Shown in pieces: positions 1 to 11,164 of a stretch of DNA of 64,000 nt; positions within the stretch are counted from its first letter, which is position 1; each line of letters starts with the position of its first letter. The position numbers and the translations under genes are program-made. Under the pieces are notes generated by a model. The model searched no databases. It was given only the letters and a program-made list of their open reading frames with translations, and had not been told where the DNA came from. This DNA is from Lasiodiplodia sp. COLG20 (Eukaryota; Ascomycota; Dothideomycetes; Botryosphaeriales; Botryosphaeriaceae), in assembly GCA_009801085.1 (NCBI GenBank), contig VNWV01000001.1, positions 8,370,001 to 8,434,000 of the forward strand. Reading direction: 5' to 3'.

Positions 1-3000
1 ACTGCTACCATCGGTTATCGTGATACCGGCGGCGCGCAGAAGGTGAGGAAGCAACTTACCGTTACGTTGTCACAGGCAGCGTTGTCCACAACTGGCCAGG
101 AGAAGTGTGGATCAGGCGAGAATGGACATAGGAGGGAGGCTCGGAACGCGGTGCCGGGAGGATGAGCAAAAGACGGGGACAAGACGCCGCGCCGCGGGGA
201 AGCGTTGCAATAAGAACCTCAAGCAATGCATGGCGGAGAAGACGGCTTACTGCGGCAGGCGCCGCTGACGGGCTCAGGCTGGAGCTGTCAACAGGAGCCG
301 GGGTTCGCGCTGCTTCCCCGCGACAAACCTAGCACCAATTATCCGCGAACGACAGACGATCGCCCAAGCCATGCCCACCCACACTCCATCTGCCGCGTCC
401 TCCAACTGCCAGTCGACGGCTAAGGAGACGGCTGCCCGTCGGCGCGGCCAGCAATGACATCAGCCGGGGCGCGATGCCCAGCGTCTCGATGCCCTGCTCG
501 TCTGCTGACTCCCGCCGCGCCCAGGCGGCACACAGCACGAATCCTTCCAGCAGCGGGCGACGCCAAGGCAGACTGCACGGTAGCAGTGGGGGCTCATGAT
601 AATCCTGGGCCAATTCGAGGTGATTGGCAGGTCTCTGCGGTGTTTGGTTTGCCTGGTGCGCACGGTGCTCCCACTCCTCCCCAGCAAGCGGCCAAGTCCG
701 CTTCTCCACACTCGAGTCAGCGGGGGTGAGACATGGAGAAGCCAATGCCGGCTTCGACACAGGTTTCCGCGCCTCCGGTTGCGCGGCGCGACGCCGGTGA
801 GCAGGCAGCGAATGTCTTCGCGCTCCCATGCCGGCGAGCACCGATGTAGGTAGCCTCGTGGCAGCGGGTTGCACAGTCGCGCGAAACACGCGGCATTCCA
901 GAGCGTGGAGGTTGCAGCGACAAGCGATCGGCCGTTATGGCTTGCGGCGTGGCTTGCCCTTGGCAGTCAGCCGAGGCGCCTCTTTCGTCATGGGCAGGGC
1001 TGGCTATGACAGCTGCCGAGACGTGAGCAGGGGTGAAATGCCTCGCCTTGAGCTCTGAGGTCGGTCGTTGCAGATGGCTTGAAGTCCCGGTAGGCGGTAA
1101 GTTGGGCTCGGTAGTGCACTGTAAGCCGAGCGCAAAACCCGGGCCTAGGGCTCCCCGCGATGGGGACGACTGCAGTGGGGAGGCGCATCGTGGAGACAAC
1201 CTCTTCGCATCTCCTACCCTTCTGCCCCAATTCGCCGTCATGTCAGCCTTGCAGTTGGCCACCGCTACGCCGCACGCCGCGTTGGGCCTTCCTCCGCGTC
1301 TTCTCCGCGCCAGTTGCCTTCTCCGCTTCCGCCCTGCCGCCTAGCAGGTTGCGTGAGATTTGCAGGCCTGAATGCACCATCACGCTGGCGGCCGGGGTTC
1401 CGCCAGACCAATTGGGAACCATCGCCACCACCTGCACGTCTCCGAGCACCGGTCGCCTGGATTCTCCTAGGCTCTGCCTTCGCTGCCTGGACACATAGAA
1501 CCTGCGTCGGGGCGCACCGCAGTCACTGCCTCGTCGCACGGCTTAGCCGCACTAGACCGCTGCCCGCAGCCTGTGGCCTGGCAGCTGACTTGTACCGCTG
1601 CACCGAATTCCTCCTCTGGCCATGTTCAGCATCATAATTGTCCTCCGCGCCCAGCTGGGCGCAGCCGTGCGCTCGTAACCGCGCCTCCGAGATCGCCTTG
1701 TCTTTTTGTTCATGACGACGCCCGAGCCAGGGACAAGATTTGTAACCCCAGTGTACCAAGACAAATCGCTTGGGCCTGGCGCCCCCAACACCTCTTGTCT
1801 TGACCGCAGACCAACGCCGCCTGAGTCAAGATACATGCGTTCTACAGATCGATCGGCCGCCCATTCCGCCACCTTAGTGCCACTCTAAACGCCAAAACCG
1901 CCCCTAATGTACGCCGTTGTTCTGCACGACGATTCGACTTCACGTACCTCAGGATTAAAGACAAAAGGTGAAGATGCTGGTCGCCGCTGGGAGAGCAATT
2001 CATCCGGCACATCCACCAATAATGCTCTGTGCGACTAGCTCTCGGTTTCGCATCCATCGGAATGGTCAGCAATGGGGCGCGCACTGTGGCCGAGATGAAA
2101 TGCCAGATCCACGGCCTCTCCGACCAGCGAAGTGCTTGTACTCTTTCCGTCATGCATTCCCCACACGGGAATTACTGCCGTTTGGCCCGCTAAGAGCGGC
2201 CATATGTTCTCCTGAGCTGCACGTGAGATTTAAGCTCCACTGGCACACCAATCAACTGGCCGGATTATCCCCCGAAAAACGTTGAGCGCGAACGCAGGGG
2301 TAGCACGAAAACGACTAGAAAATGTATGGATCTTACCCGCTCTTCGAGAAGTAGATGATGATCTATCTCACAATACTGGGTAAGGCAGAATTTCCTGGTG
2401 GAGGTCTGAGAGTGGCTGGTAGCCTCTCATCCTTTGGTGGCGAGGCTGAAACATTCGATCAATGACCTCCGTCTTCTATTCATTTTTTCCAATCCCGTGT
2501 CTGGATCAATACGCTTGCCACTTGTTGCTCGGATTGCTTCTTTTGACAGGTGGGCAGCTGCAACCAGGGGCGCGCGTAATCCCGAGAGGGTACCCGGTTT
2601 AATTGCTGCTCTCAGGAAGCTACCGATAGTCTAGAATGCTTCTGGAAACATCTTCTCCGGGACTATGACGGGTACCGTAGCTTAGGATACCACGCGCAAG
2701 GTGCAGAATATGCACGCAGATATCCCTTACTCGTATTCTTATGGCCTTACCCGGTGCCTTCCGACAAATGCTGGATAGCTCCGGGATACTTAAATGGGGA
2801 TACCGCGGCCAGTAAGAGAATGTGCACTCCTTTCTGTTGATGGCGTGATATATTGAAAACAATTTGAGAATTGGACAGCTCGTGGATGTCCTCCAAGGTC
2901 GAATACGAAGGTTCTTATCTCTCTCATCAAACCGCAGCATACGTTTTGCACGATGAAATGATGCGTATCGAGACATGGACTTTATGCAACAGTCTCTTTA

Positions 3001-3549
3001 GTCGAAAAGCTGCATTTTGTGGAGTTTCATGAAGCTGGAGAGATTTTCAATCCCCCGAGAATCACGCCTGTGCCTTTGCTCTGACTTACTTTGGCATGGA
3101 AAGATTAAAAGAAACCGAACAAGCAGAATGCTTTGTTCTCCTTATTCATTTCGACGAAGGATGTCGCATCAAATCGAGTATGTAGATTGTTTGACAGCAC
3201 ACCTCATTTCTAATTTAAATGGTCAGTTTTTTGTCGAGGTAAGTGCTTGCTTATAACTAAGAGCACATCCCCAGAAACACGCCCTAACTCTGAAGCAAGT
3301 TTTACCACGTAGAAAGCGAGCTGAGTGGTGCGTCGCTCAGCCAATCAGAACGGTCCGAATGTCGGAGGAGAGGAAGTAATCACGTGCGAAATGCTGAGAA
3401 ATCGCCGCGGCGATCGACTAGCTCGGACGTCATCTTCAACATTTCGGCAAACACCCTGACAACGCCTTCACTTCAACACCATTGCCTTTCGACGCACCCT
3501 TCCTAAATCCGGAGGCGTTCAAAACAGTCGCACATCAATTGTCTTAATC
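1..3549. other. Gene-free left flank
   Basis: I see no supportable gene. The first 1.9 kb is GC-rich and CpG-dense, and open frames of similar length occur on both strands, which is what such composition gives by chance. None shows a recognisable domain or fungal codon bias. From about 1.9 to 3.3 kb the DNA becomes more AT-rich with many stops. The last 250 bases form the NFU1 promoter. Confidence 0.6.
3341..3387. promoter_or_regulatory. CCAAT box and CACGTG motif upstream of NFU1
   Basis: CCAATCAG begins at 3341 and CACGTG lies at 3382-3387, about 160-210 bases before the NFU1 start. In filamentous fungi the CCAAT-binding complex with HapX controls many iron-sulfur genes, so the CCAAT box is plausible here. 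That the site is used is inference from motif and position only. Confidence 0.4.
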
Positions 3550-4696
3550 ATGTCGACCACCGCCGTACCCAGAACGGCCATCCGTGCCCTTGTCAGAGCC
3601 AGACCGTCGACCAGCTCGCGGACAGCGCAGAGGCTTGCCACAACGAAGCCTGCTCCGAGATGCCTTCACCAGACTTCCTCACCCGCTTCATTCATGTCTG
3701 TCCGCCACAGACCGAGCCCTTCCTCGATGTCCGCCCGCAATGCGACACGATTCGGAGCCGTTGAGAGCCGGCGGACAATGTTCATCCAGACCGAAAGCAC
3801 CCCCAACCCCGACGTAAGTTTGCATATACAATTTCCCCTATTAACCATGCCTCATAAAGAGACACATCGAGCAGCAATCTTTTGTCGGAAGACTTGTGCG
3901 AAAAGCGCGCACGCGACAACGCGGCTAACACTCTCAACTGTCAGGCCCTCAAGTTCAACCCCAACACCAATGTCCTACCTGAGGGCTTTCCCTCGGCCTT
4001 CCTCGAGTACATGAACCCGCGCTCTACCCTCGCGCCGCCGCACCCATCGCCACTAGCCGCTAAGCTGTTCAACGTCGACGGCATCACCTCCGTCTTCTTT
4101 GGCTCCAACTACATCACCGTTTCCAAGGATAGCTCCGTGCCATGGGCGCACATCAAGCCTGAGGTGTTCAGTTTGATCAGCGAGTACGTCGCTTCTGGTC
4201 AACCTATGGTGAACGTTGCGCAGGGCAGTGCAGCCGGCGAGGGCCAGGAGAGCGAAGAGGATAGCCTGGCGTACAACGAAGATGACGATGAAGTAGTCGG
4301 TATGATTAAAGAGCTGCTAGAGACGAGGATCAGGCCTGCAATCCAAGAGGATGGTGGCGACATCGAGTTCAGGGGTTTCCAGGATGGGATCGTAATGCTG
4401 AAGCTGAGGGGCGCGTGCCGGACATGTGACTCTTCAACGGTCACGCTGAAGAACGGCATCGAGTCTATGTAAGTTTCTCGTTGCATATTGATTGATTTCC
4501 AAAGCTGACAGCGGCCCCGCGGCGAAGGCTTATGCACTATATTACCGAGGTTACTGGTGTCGAGCAGGTTCTAGATGAGGAGGAAGAGGTTGCACTGAAG
4601 GAGTTTGCGAGGTTCGAGGAGAAATTGCGCCAACAGAAGGGTCCGGAAGCTACTGCATCGACTGTTGGCAAGGGAAGTTTGGATACTGTCGAGTAG
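3550..4696 (+). CDS. NFU1: NifU-like iron-sulfur scaffold NFU1, mitochondrial
   Basis: Three exons: 3550-3813, 3945-4468 and 4528-4696, giving 318 residues. The protein delivers [4Fe-4S] clusters to mitochondrial enzymes such as the lipoate pathway. Residues 1-75 are rich in Arg, Ser and Thr, as in a mitochondrial presequence. The Nfu N-domain then starts with MFIQTESTPNPD and continues in exon 2 with ALKFNPN. The C-terminal NifU domain holds the cluster-binding pair in GACRTCDSST near residue 246. The second splice joins IESM to LMHYITEV, restoring the conserved helix; without it the frame stops at once. Intron 1 is 131 bp, longer than most here. The gene is followed directly by three GGGTAG-type repeats. 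Identity is secure from the two domains and their order. Confidence 0.95.
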
Positions 4697-4749
4697 GGCT
4701 GCAATCGAAATGCTCTGTTTATGGGGGTAGTGGAATAAAGCGGACAAAT

Positions 4750-4837
4750 GGTACGGACTTGAAGCGTCTGTCCGGACGTAAATGTTTTGTTAAAAAAGGA
4801 ACATCTGCATCCGGACAAGAGCTTCAGGTCCCCATGA
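4750..4837 (+). repeat. GGGTAG element, diverged subfamily B
   Basis: The left arm reads TTGAAGCGTCTGTCCGGACG and the right arm GCATCCGGACAAGAGCTTCA. The arms are less alike than in the main family. From TTGAAG to CTTCA it has the same length as the copy at 38871 and shares most positions. Confidence 0.6.
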
Positions 4838-5077
4838 GTTGTTGTAATTATTCTTCGATCATCCTGCTCGATACCCTGTACGAAAGAATAAAAATTCAAA
4901 GTGCCGTCATAAGATTGTCTCACCCGGTCCGGATGTGGAGCGTTTGGTAGGGTGGGAATGTTTAATTTCCCCGCTATCGTTAAGTATGTGGTGAGCGGCT
5001 TTTATTTAAATGCGTTTCACAAAAGGAGTTTTCGTTAAAGGCATACTGGTCTGGCTGGATATCTGCAGTCCCCTCTC

Positions 5078-5201
5078 GCAGCCGATGGCTAGCGTGAATT
5101 TGTTTTTTGCTCATGTCATGGGTAGTTGAAGCTATCGTCCGGACGAAAATGTCGAATTAATAATTATACATATACATTCGGACGATAGCTTCAACTACCC
5201 A
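5078..5201. repeat. GGGTAG element, inner unit plus left outer arm
   Basis: The outer arm GCAGCCGATGGCTAGCGTG starts at 5078. The 83-bp inner unit spans 5119-5201. It starts TGGGTAGTTGAAGC, ends GCTTCAACTACCCA, and has an AT-rich centre. Confidence 0.85.
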
Positions 5202-5254
5202 TATATGTCGTTATTCGTGAAACCCCCTCCCCCGCGAGAAAAGAGCACATATCA

Positions 5255-5337
5255 TGGGTAACTGAAGCTATCGTCCGGACGAGAATGTCGAATTAAAAAT
5301 TCTACATACACGTCCGGACAATCGCTTCAACTACCCA
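5255..5337. repeat. GGGTAG element, inner unit
   Basis: This 83-bp unit starts 54 bases after the previous one ends. It starts TGGGTAACTGAAGC and ends GCTTCAACTACCCA. The right outer arm is missing or too decayed to recognise. Confidence 0.85.
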
Positions 5338-7003
5338 CATATGTTATTTTTTCTGAGGCAGAGCTAGGGCACAGTTGCGTTGTGTTCTGATGAAACCGCC
5401 AGAGGAGTTAGAGTGTATGGCAGAGCCCGAATGCTCGAAGGTGTTTTCAAGACAAAAATAATTTCGTCATCTCACATAGGATGTTGCCGTTCTGAAAGCG
5501 GTCCCATGCTTTGCTAATCGACGGTGTCGATTTGCATCAAAGCCATGGGAGTGAATGGTACATAGGTCGAGTCCGGCGTATTTGCCGAGCACATGCCCAT
5601 TAAGGAGAATGAACTCCTTGGATGTATCACGTTTGACTTTCACGTGAAATGACTGCGCGCCTGCATGGCATTAGCTTGCGTTGGTGTTCATCCTCATGTA
5701 TGACACGATAGGACGATGAAATTGGTAAAGGGTCACAAGGTACAAGCTGCAGATGCACAGGGTCCAGTGACGTCAAATGCTGTGCGATAATAGGTGGCCT
5801 AGTTTTTCTCTGGCACCACTGCGGCGGTACTGCGAGATATCGTTTCCTCGTGCATGGCTTGCGATACATACACCGTACGGGATGTCAGAGTAAAGGATAA
5901 AACATTTCTGCTTAATAACTGTAGTGCGCTATCTACACATGTTTCTGCTATAGACTGTATACCTTCTTTAAAGACTCATACTGTTAGTGAGCAGCAGCAA
6001 TGATATGGGCGCCCCGAGTCATGACCCTGGCCACATCAGCCCCAGCCACCTTCCTGAAGAATTGGCAAGCATGATTGTAGGAATCTTGCACATGACAGAA
6101 ACCACGCCTCATTATGAAACGGGACTCACCGGCCTCAGTGAACGTGTAGACCTACACATGTAGTAAATATAAAATTTCATTTCTTCCCACTGTCCGTGGG
6201 GGCCTTTCCACTCACATGCTCCAGTGTGAATGGTAATGGATCTACGATAGTGCGTCGAAATTGGACAGATGGATACCGAAAGTAGGATAACGGCGGTATC
6301 TAGTTCCAATTCAGGTTGTATGCCGCCCATAAACAGCTATGTCATCTGCCTTGGTGTCGGAGCGTGGGGAAATATCGGTGAGCATGCAACTATCTCGTTA
6401 GCGGTTTACGGCAATGCAGCCAGTTGCATCCGCGTGCCAAGTCTGCAGTAGAGCCCAACCAACATCTTCCAAGGGACAACCCCCAAACTCTAATGTTGCA
6501 ACTGCTGTCAAGGGCTTGCCTTGCAGTTATCAGCAAGTAGAAGGCCGAGGCTCGGCTCTACTGCGTCATTGCATCGGTCACACTCGCCCAGGCTTACGCA
6601 TTGCCACGTCCTTCGGCACCTACTCTGCGCCGTCATATCCTATCCCTTCTTCTCGTTCTCTCATGAATTACTCCCCAGTCGTTCTCTTTTACTCATTGAT
6701 GCTTCGGTTCTTGTATTCTATTTCCTGTGCTTTAGTTGCATCACTTGCGCTCACGTCACAAGAGATACCCCACCATCGCAGCTCCCAGCTCGGCAGTAAG
6801 CACTCCGAACAAGCTATGATACGCGACCACGGCCGAAATCACAATCATAATTTACCTTCGCAACGCAACAGCAATCGTGGAGCAGTCATGAGTTGGGACA
6901 TCCAAGACATAAATGCTTCACATTCCAAGCGGAAAGTCCTATAATAACCGTCACAACTTGATATATCGTCGTCGATGCATCCTCAAATACTGTCAACCGC
7001 CCA

Positions 7004-9508
7004 ATGGACTGTATTAAAAAGCGATTCGAAACTCTGGGTATCAACCACCAGAGCGACATAACCGCAGAAGAACAACGCCACCCGAACCACAAACACGAGC
7101 GTGACGACCGTCACCATAATCTCTCCCTCAACGGGAAGCCTGAAGGAAGAAGCAAGTTTCAGCACCGTGATCTCCGTCACGGCGAACATCATCATCTCTG
7201 TCACCCTCATCGGAACCCTCACCGCTACCACCGTAGCCAACTTCTTAACGACACGGAGATGGCCCCCGAAGAAGGGAACTCCCCATCGCACCCTCACCAC
7301 CAGCGTCGCCCGCCCCAGAAGAACCATCGCTATAGCGGGAGCAAAGTTGACAGCGAGCAATACTACCACAACCCTTTCTATTACCGCACTCACCGCAACC
7401 GCGCCAATCACTTCAAAAACGGCGGCGACACCTCCGGCGGCTTCTCTTTCAATCACGAAGCACTCGACAATTCCGAAATCCTCTACGAGAATATAGACGA
7501 GCCCATAGTCTCGGACTCAGATATTCCTCAGTTCCACATCCCTCGGCGAAAAGACAAGAAGAAAGAGGAGGACAATTATCCCTTGTACCACCAGACGTAC
7601 CTGCACCCCCACCACCGCGACCCCCCACGCGGCCGCGATAGACGACCGCGCCCTAACACGAACAACCCCTGGCCACCCCCCGTGCCACCACCACCCCTGG
7701 TGCCGCAAGCTGCTGCCCTGTCCTCGTCAACGACCTCGAGTCAACAGAAGCCCAGCAGAAGAAAGGAGCCAGTCACGAGACGCTTTTCTGCTACGACATC
7801 AACAGGGTCACCCCACCTCCCTCGCAGCAGACAGATTCCGCTGCACTATGTGCCTGGTCACGAACCACCCAACAGCGAGCTCGATTCGACGATATCTTCG
7901 CCGCCCCCACCACAAGGCCGTCGACGACGGCTTTCGCCGCCGCTGTTTCCCCTGCCCGCCCCCACGACGACTGTGGATGGCGGATCGGTGCTGATGGCGG
8001 GCAGGGGCGAGAAGAGATCGGCTGGGTTGAAGAGGGGCGACAGGAGGGACTACAACGGCAAGACCAGGGACCAGACCTCTGGCGGCCCGCTCGCGTCAGA
8101 CTCTCCTTCTCCGATCCGTTCCTTCGTGCCTGATGGTTACGAAGAGGGCGGGAGTGATGAACTTCTTCCGCCCGAACCGACGGAGATCAACGGGACGGAG
8201 TTGTCGTTGTCGGTGCGGAAGAGGAATGGTGGCGGCAGTGGAGGGGGGGATGGGAGACTGATCTACGACGGTGGCAGCGGCGGGTATGATGAAGAGGGCT
8301 ACGAGGGGTATGGATATGAGTATGTCGGGCCGGACTATGATGGTGAGGAGGTGGTTGTGGTGGGCGGGCGCGGAAAGGGGCATGAGGAGCTGTGGAGTCC
8401 AGGGTGGGAGGTCAGCAGTGTCCGTACTTTCAGCGACGGCGTCGGCGGTACGAGGGACAACGAAGAAGAGGGTACGAGTGAACTCATTGGGGGCGGTAGT
8501 GGGCGCGGGCGTGGGTTCTTTGATTATGCAAGGGCGAGGGCCAGGAGGAAGGGCGAGAGAGTAAGGGGAGCGACGGGTCATCAAGACTCTGGTTTCGGCG
8601 ACGATGATGGTGAGCCTTACCACTTTGGACGAGGTGGATTCGAGACTGCCGGCCGCGGCGGTGGATGGGAGACCGAGCCAGAGCAATATTTGTTCGACGA
8701 CGAAGACTTTGGCGGAGATGTTCCAAGAGGGTGGTTGCCAGGACGAATCGAGCGTGTCGATTATGAGCATGGCGAGGATGAACGTGCGAGAGACAAGCGC
8801 AAGTATCGCCGCAAGAAGCACAGCGACAGCAATCGCACCTCGACCCCGCCAGCACTTCCAAATGGTCCGGCTCCGCCTAGCATTGCGGGCCCTTTGAGCA
8901 CTATTCGTGCGCCGCGCACACCTTCAGAGGTCGCAGGGTGTGCACTGGGTACAGCGGCGGTAGGGTTGTGCGCGACAGGCGTAAAGAAGGTCGTGTCGCA
9001 AGCGATAAAATGGGAAGTAGAAAAGCAGGTACAGGAAAGGTTGTGGGAAGAGAGGATGGAAAGAAGACGGAGAAGAGCTAGGAAGAGGGAGGAGAAGGAA
9101 AAGAAGTGGAGAGAGAGGGACCGGCTGGAACGAGAAGCAATTGTTGCTGGCAGAGCAAGTGGAAGGCCAGGATTTGCGAGAAGGTTGAGCGACAAAGTTC
9201 CTCAACGGTTCAAGAGAGCCATGAGTGGCCCCAGTGGCCCCAGTGATCTGAGTAAGGCAAACGAGAGAAGAGACAAAGATTGGCCATTCAGGGATAATGC
9301 GGTCGAAATGGAGAGCGGCGACCCGATCGGAGAAGGTTTTAGTGTGGAGGATGAAGGGCTTAGTCCAAAACTGAGGAGAGGATGGAGAAGAGGCTGGAGT
9401 CGCAGTCGTACCCCTGAACCAAGAAGACCATTTCCCCGATGGTCTAGGCCACCAGAGGAGCCGTGGAGACGAGGCGGAGGGAATGGCGTTCATGATTCAC
9501 CCCGTTGA
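7004..9508 (+). CDS. Large low-complexity protein of unknown function
   Basis: This is an uninterrupted frame of 834 residues that I do not recognise. The first 100 residues are His- and Arg-rich. Residues 220-330 are rich in Pro and Ser, and residues 400-560 are rich in Gly, Tyr and acidic residues. Near residue 645 lies a small-residue stretch, GCALGTAAVGLCATG, that could be a membrane-associated hairpin. It is followed by a charged coiled coil of about 60 residues rich in Glu and Arg, and an Arg/Ser/Pro-rich tail. Length without a stop and C-ending codons from about 7330 support the frame. The N-terminus is doubtful: between 7101 and 7300 a second + frame has better codon endings and encodes a hydrophobic segment. 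The start or an upstream intron may therefore be wrong. Confidence 0.6.
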   Translation: MDCIKKRFETLGINHQSDITAEEQRHPNHKHERDDRHHNLSLNGKPEGRSKFQHRDLRHGEHHHLCHPHRNPHRYHRSQLLNDTEMAPEEGNSPSHPHHQRRPPQKNHRYSGSKVDSEQYYHNPFYYRTHRNRANHFKNGGDTSGGFSFNHEALDNSEILYENIDEPIVSDSDIPQFHIPRRKDKKKEEDNYPLYHQTYLHPHHRDPPRGRDRRPRPNTNNPWPPPVPPPPLVPQAAALSSSTTSSQQKPSRRKEPVTRRFSATTSTGSPHLPRSRQIPLHYVPGHEPPNSELDSTISSPPPPQGRRRRLSPPLFPLPAPTTTVDGGSVLMAGRGEKRSAGLKRGDRRDYNGKTRDQTSGGPLASDSPSPIRSFVPDGYEEGGSDELLPPEPTEINGTELSLSVRKRNGGGSGGGDGRLIYDGGSGGYDEEGYEGYGYEYVGPDYDGEEVVVVGGRGKGHEELWSPGWEVSSVRTFSDGVGGTRDNEEEGTSELIGGGSGRGRGFFDYARARARRKGERVRGATGHQDSGFGDDDGEPYHFGRGGFETAGRGGGWETEPEQYLFDDEDFGGDVPRGWLPGRIERVDYEHGEDERARDKRKYRRKKHSDSNRTSTPPALPNGPAPPSIAGPLSTIRAPRTPSEVAGCALGTAAVGLCATGVKKVVSQAIKWEVEKQVQERLWEERMERRRRRARKREEKEKKWRERDRLEREAIVAGRASGRPGFARRLSDKVPQRFKRAMSGPSGPSDLSKANERRDKDWPFRDNAVEMESGDPIGEGFSVEDEGLSPKLRRGWRRGWSRSRTPEPRRPFPRWSRPPEEPWRRGGGNGVHDSPR

Positions 9509-10030
9509 TACCCTTCCGGGACATGTACAATAGTCGAGTTCTGTACAAAGGTATGATTAGTCCAGTTCGTGACTAACAACCTTGGGTAGTTGAGGATATC
9601 GTCCGGACTTTGAAGTATAATTAATAATTGTACACGAGCGTCCGGACGATAGCTTCCACTTCCTGTACGAGTAATTATTTCTTAATACATGTCTAGATAA
9701 TAATTTATTCTAAAATCTATATGTCAGCATGCGAATGCTAAAGTGAATTCGTTTTCTGTGTGTCACATGCCTGATAAGTCAAGATCCGTTCCCGGAATGA
9801 TTATTTCTTCTAACATACCGTCCGGCGGGCACAATAAACTCCTCTTCCAAAGCGCTGCTGTTCTTTGCGCTTCTAATTTGGTGAAGAGGGGGAGGCTGGG
9901 GGACTATCAAGGTGCAATCATTTGATTAAACACCACCAGTTAACGTTCGGGAAATAGTCGTTGAGAGGGTCATGATCCACGCAGAACGCAAATTAATACT
10001 TGCTCATTCACACATCTGTTATTGTACAAT
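9509..10030. other. Convergent intergenic region
   Basis: It separates the 3' ends of the unknown protein and MRPL16. It contains one GGGTAG inner unit at 9583. I see nothing else. Confidence 0.6.
9583..9666. repeat. GGGTAG element, inner unit with decayed right end
   Basis: It starts TGGGTAGTTGAGGATATCGT, and the right arm reads CGTCCGGACGATAGCTTCC before diverging. It lies 74 bases after the stop codon of the upstream gene. Confidence 0.75.
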
Positions 10031-10888
10031 CTAAGGCGGGGTAGTAGCGGATATCCGCTCCGCAGTCTCCTCAAGAGGTAGCTTCTTGCGTGGTCTCTTC
10101 AGATCCTCAACAGTGATTCCGTTGCCAACCTTGGTGATACCCATGACAGGCGGATCACCCTTCTTGACGAACTCGTATTGACCTAGAAACATGTTAGTGG
10201 CAACTCTCTACTACCGCGTTGTGAGCTATGTCGTACCTGGAAGCTTGGTTCCCGCCAACCTGAACGCATCTCTCACAACCTGCTCGTGGATTTCGCCCTT
10301 CAATTCAAACAGAATTTTGCTAATCGCCACTCTGCTGGCCCAATGGTCGAAGCTACCCTTTCCCTTACCCATACGCGACTCATTACCGGAAGTGTAAACG
10401 CCAATGTTCGCCGAGATGCGCGTGTACAGGCGGAACTTCATACCACGCAAGCGCTTGCGAATAGTATCCTCAGCAATCTTGAGATGCTTTGCGGAGATGC
10501 GGCGATCGTGGTCTTTGAGGCGCAGGCCGTAGTCTCCCCAGACGACGGTGGTGCCGCGCATGGAGCCGCCGGTGGGTACGCGTGGTCGGCCCTTGCGGTC
10601 CTTCTTGTTGTGGCCAGACCGGGGAAGCAGCCAGTCGAGACGCGGACTGGTGGTGCTAAACGGCCGCGATGCAAGGGCTGGGCCTAGGATCGCGGAGGGC
10701 GCGACGGGTGGGTGTGCGGCGGTGGTGCGGACATGTTGGAGGACTGCGAGATTGGCATTAGCGGCGGGGGAGGCGCCGGACGCGGGGTGCAGTACGGCAA
10801 TGGGGTCTCGCGGGGGTGGCAGCGAGGCCTCGTCGCAATTGGGCCCCAAAGTTAGGGCATAATCTGGGGGAAGGCATGGCGGATGCAC
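10031..10888 (-). CDS. MRPL16: Mitochondrial large-subunit ribosomal protein uL16m
   Basis: Two exons, 10237-10888 and 10031-10182, with a 54-bp intron, encode 267 residues. The protein binds 23S-type rRNA near the peptidyl-transferase centre of the mitoribosome. The L16 signature is clear: GRPRVPTGGSMRGT, then LRGMKFRLYTRISANIG, then MGKGKGSFDHWASRVA. The intron joins KLPG to QYEFVKKGDPPVMGI, the expected L16 C-terminus. The first 90 residues are a long Ala/Pro-rich leader ending ASRPFSTTSPRL, which resembles a mitochondrial presequence cleavage region. The true start could lie inside this leader. It diverges from RFC1, with 276 bases between the starts. Confidence 0.93.
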
Positions 10889-11008
10889 CCGTGTAAGCGC
10901 GGAGGTGTCGAGCGAGCTACGGCTTCACGATTTCCAAGGCGCTCGGGCCACTGGGCGGAGAAACGTCTCGGAGCTGCGGCGCCTGGAAGTGCCAAGGGTG
11001 GCGCCTTG

Positions 11009-11040
11009 ACGCGCCGGCGCGACATCATCCATTCACGCGT
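11009..11040. promoter_or_regulatory. MluI-box sites upstream of RFC1
   Basis: ACGCGT lies at 11035-11040 and a second ACGCG core in TGACGCG at 11009-11013, about 125-155 bases before the RFC1 start. In yeasts this is the MBF binding core that drives G1/S transcription of replication genes. Use of the site here is inferred. Confidence 0.5.
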
Positions 11041-11164
11041 CGACGTGCCGCTCCGCTTGTCTGCCTGCCCGCCTGCCTGGAGGCGTTCTGCGACCGCAAC
11101 ACACCACCTCCCTGAGACAAGCTGCAATTCATGAATTGAACCTTTGTCGCCATCCGTCGCAGAT

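Larger units (their letters stand above)
4697..7003. other. Intergenic region with repeat cluster
   Basis: It holds a diverged repeat copy at about 4750 and two complete inner units at 5119 and 5255. From 5340 to 6600 I see nothing I can name. From 6600 to 6760 the + strand is pyrimidine-rich, typical of a fungal promoter before the gene at 7004. Short open frames at 6414-6944 have no domain or codon support. Confidence 0.55.

Noticed and set aside
329..1262. Minus-strand open frames of 181-186 codons in the left GC-rich block
   Set aside because: Similar-length frames occur on the + strand over the same bases, the compositions are Ala/Arg/Pro-rich without any domain, and there is no codon bias.
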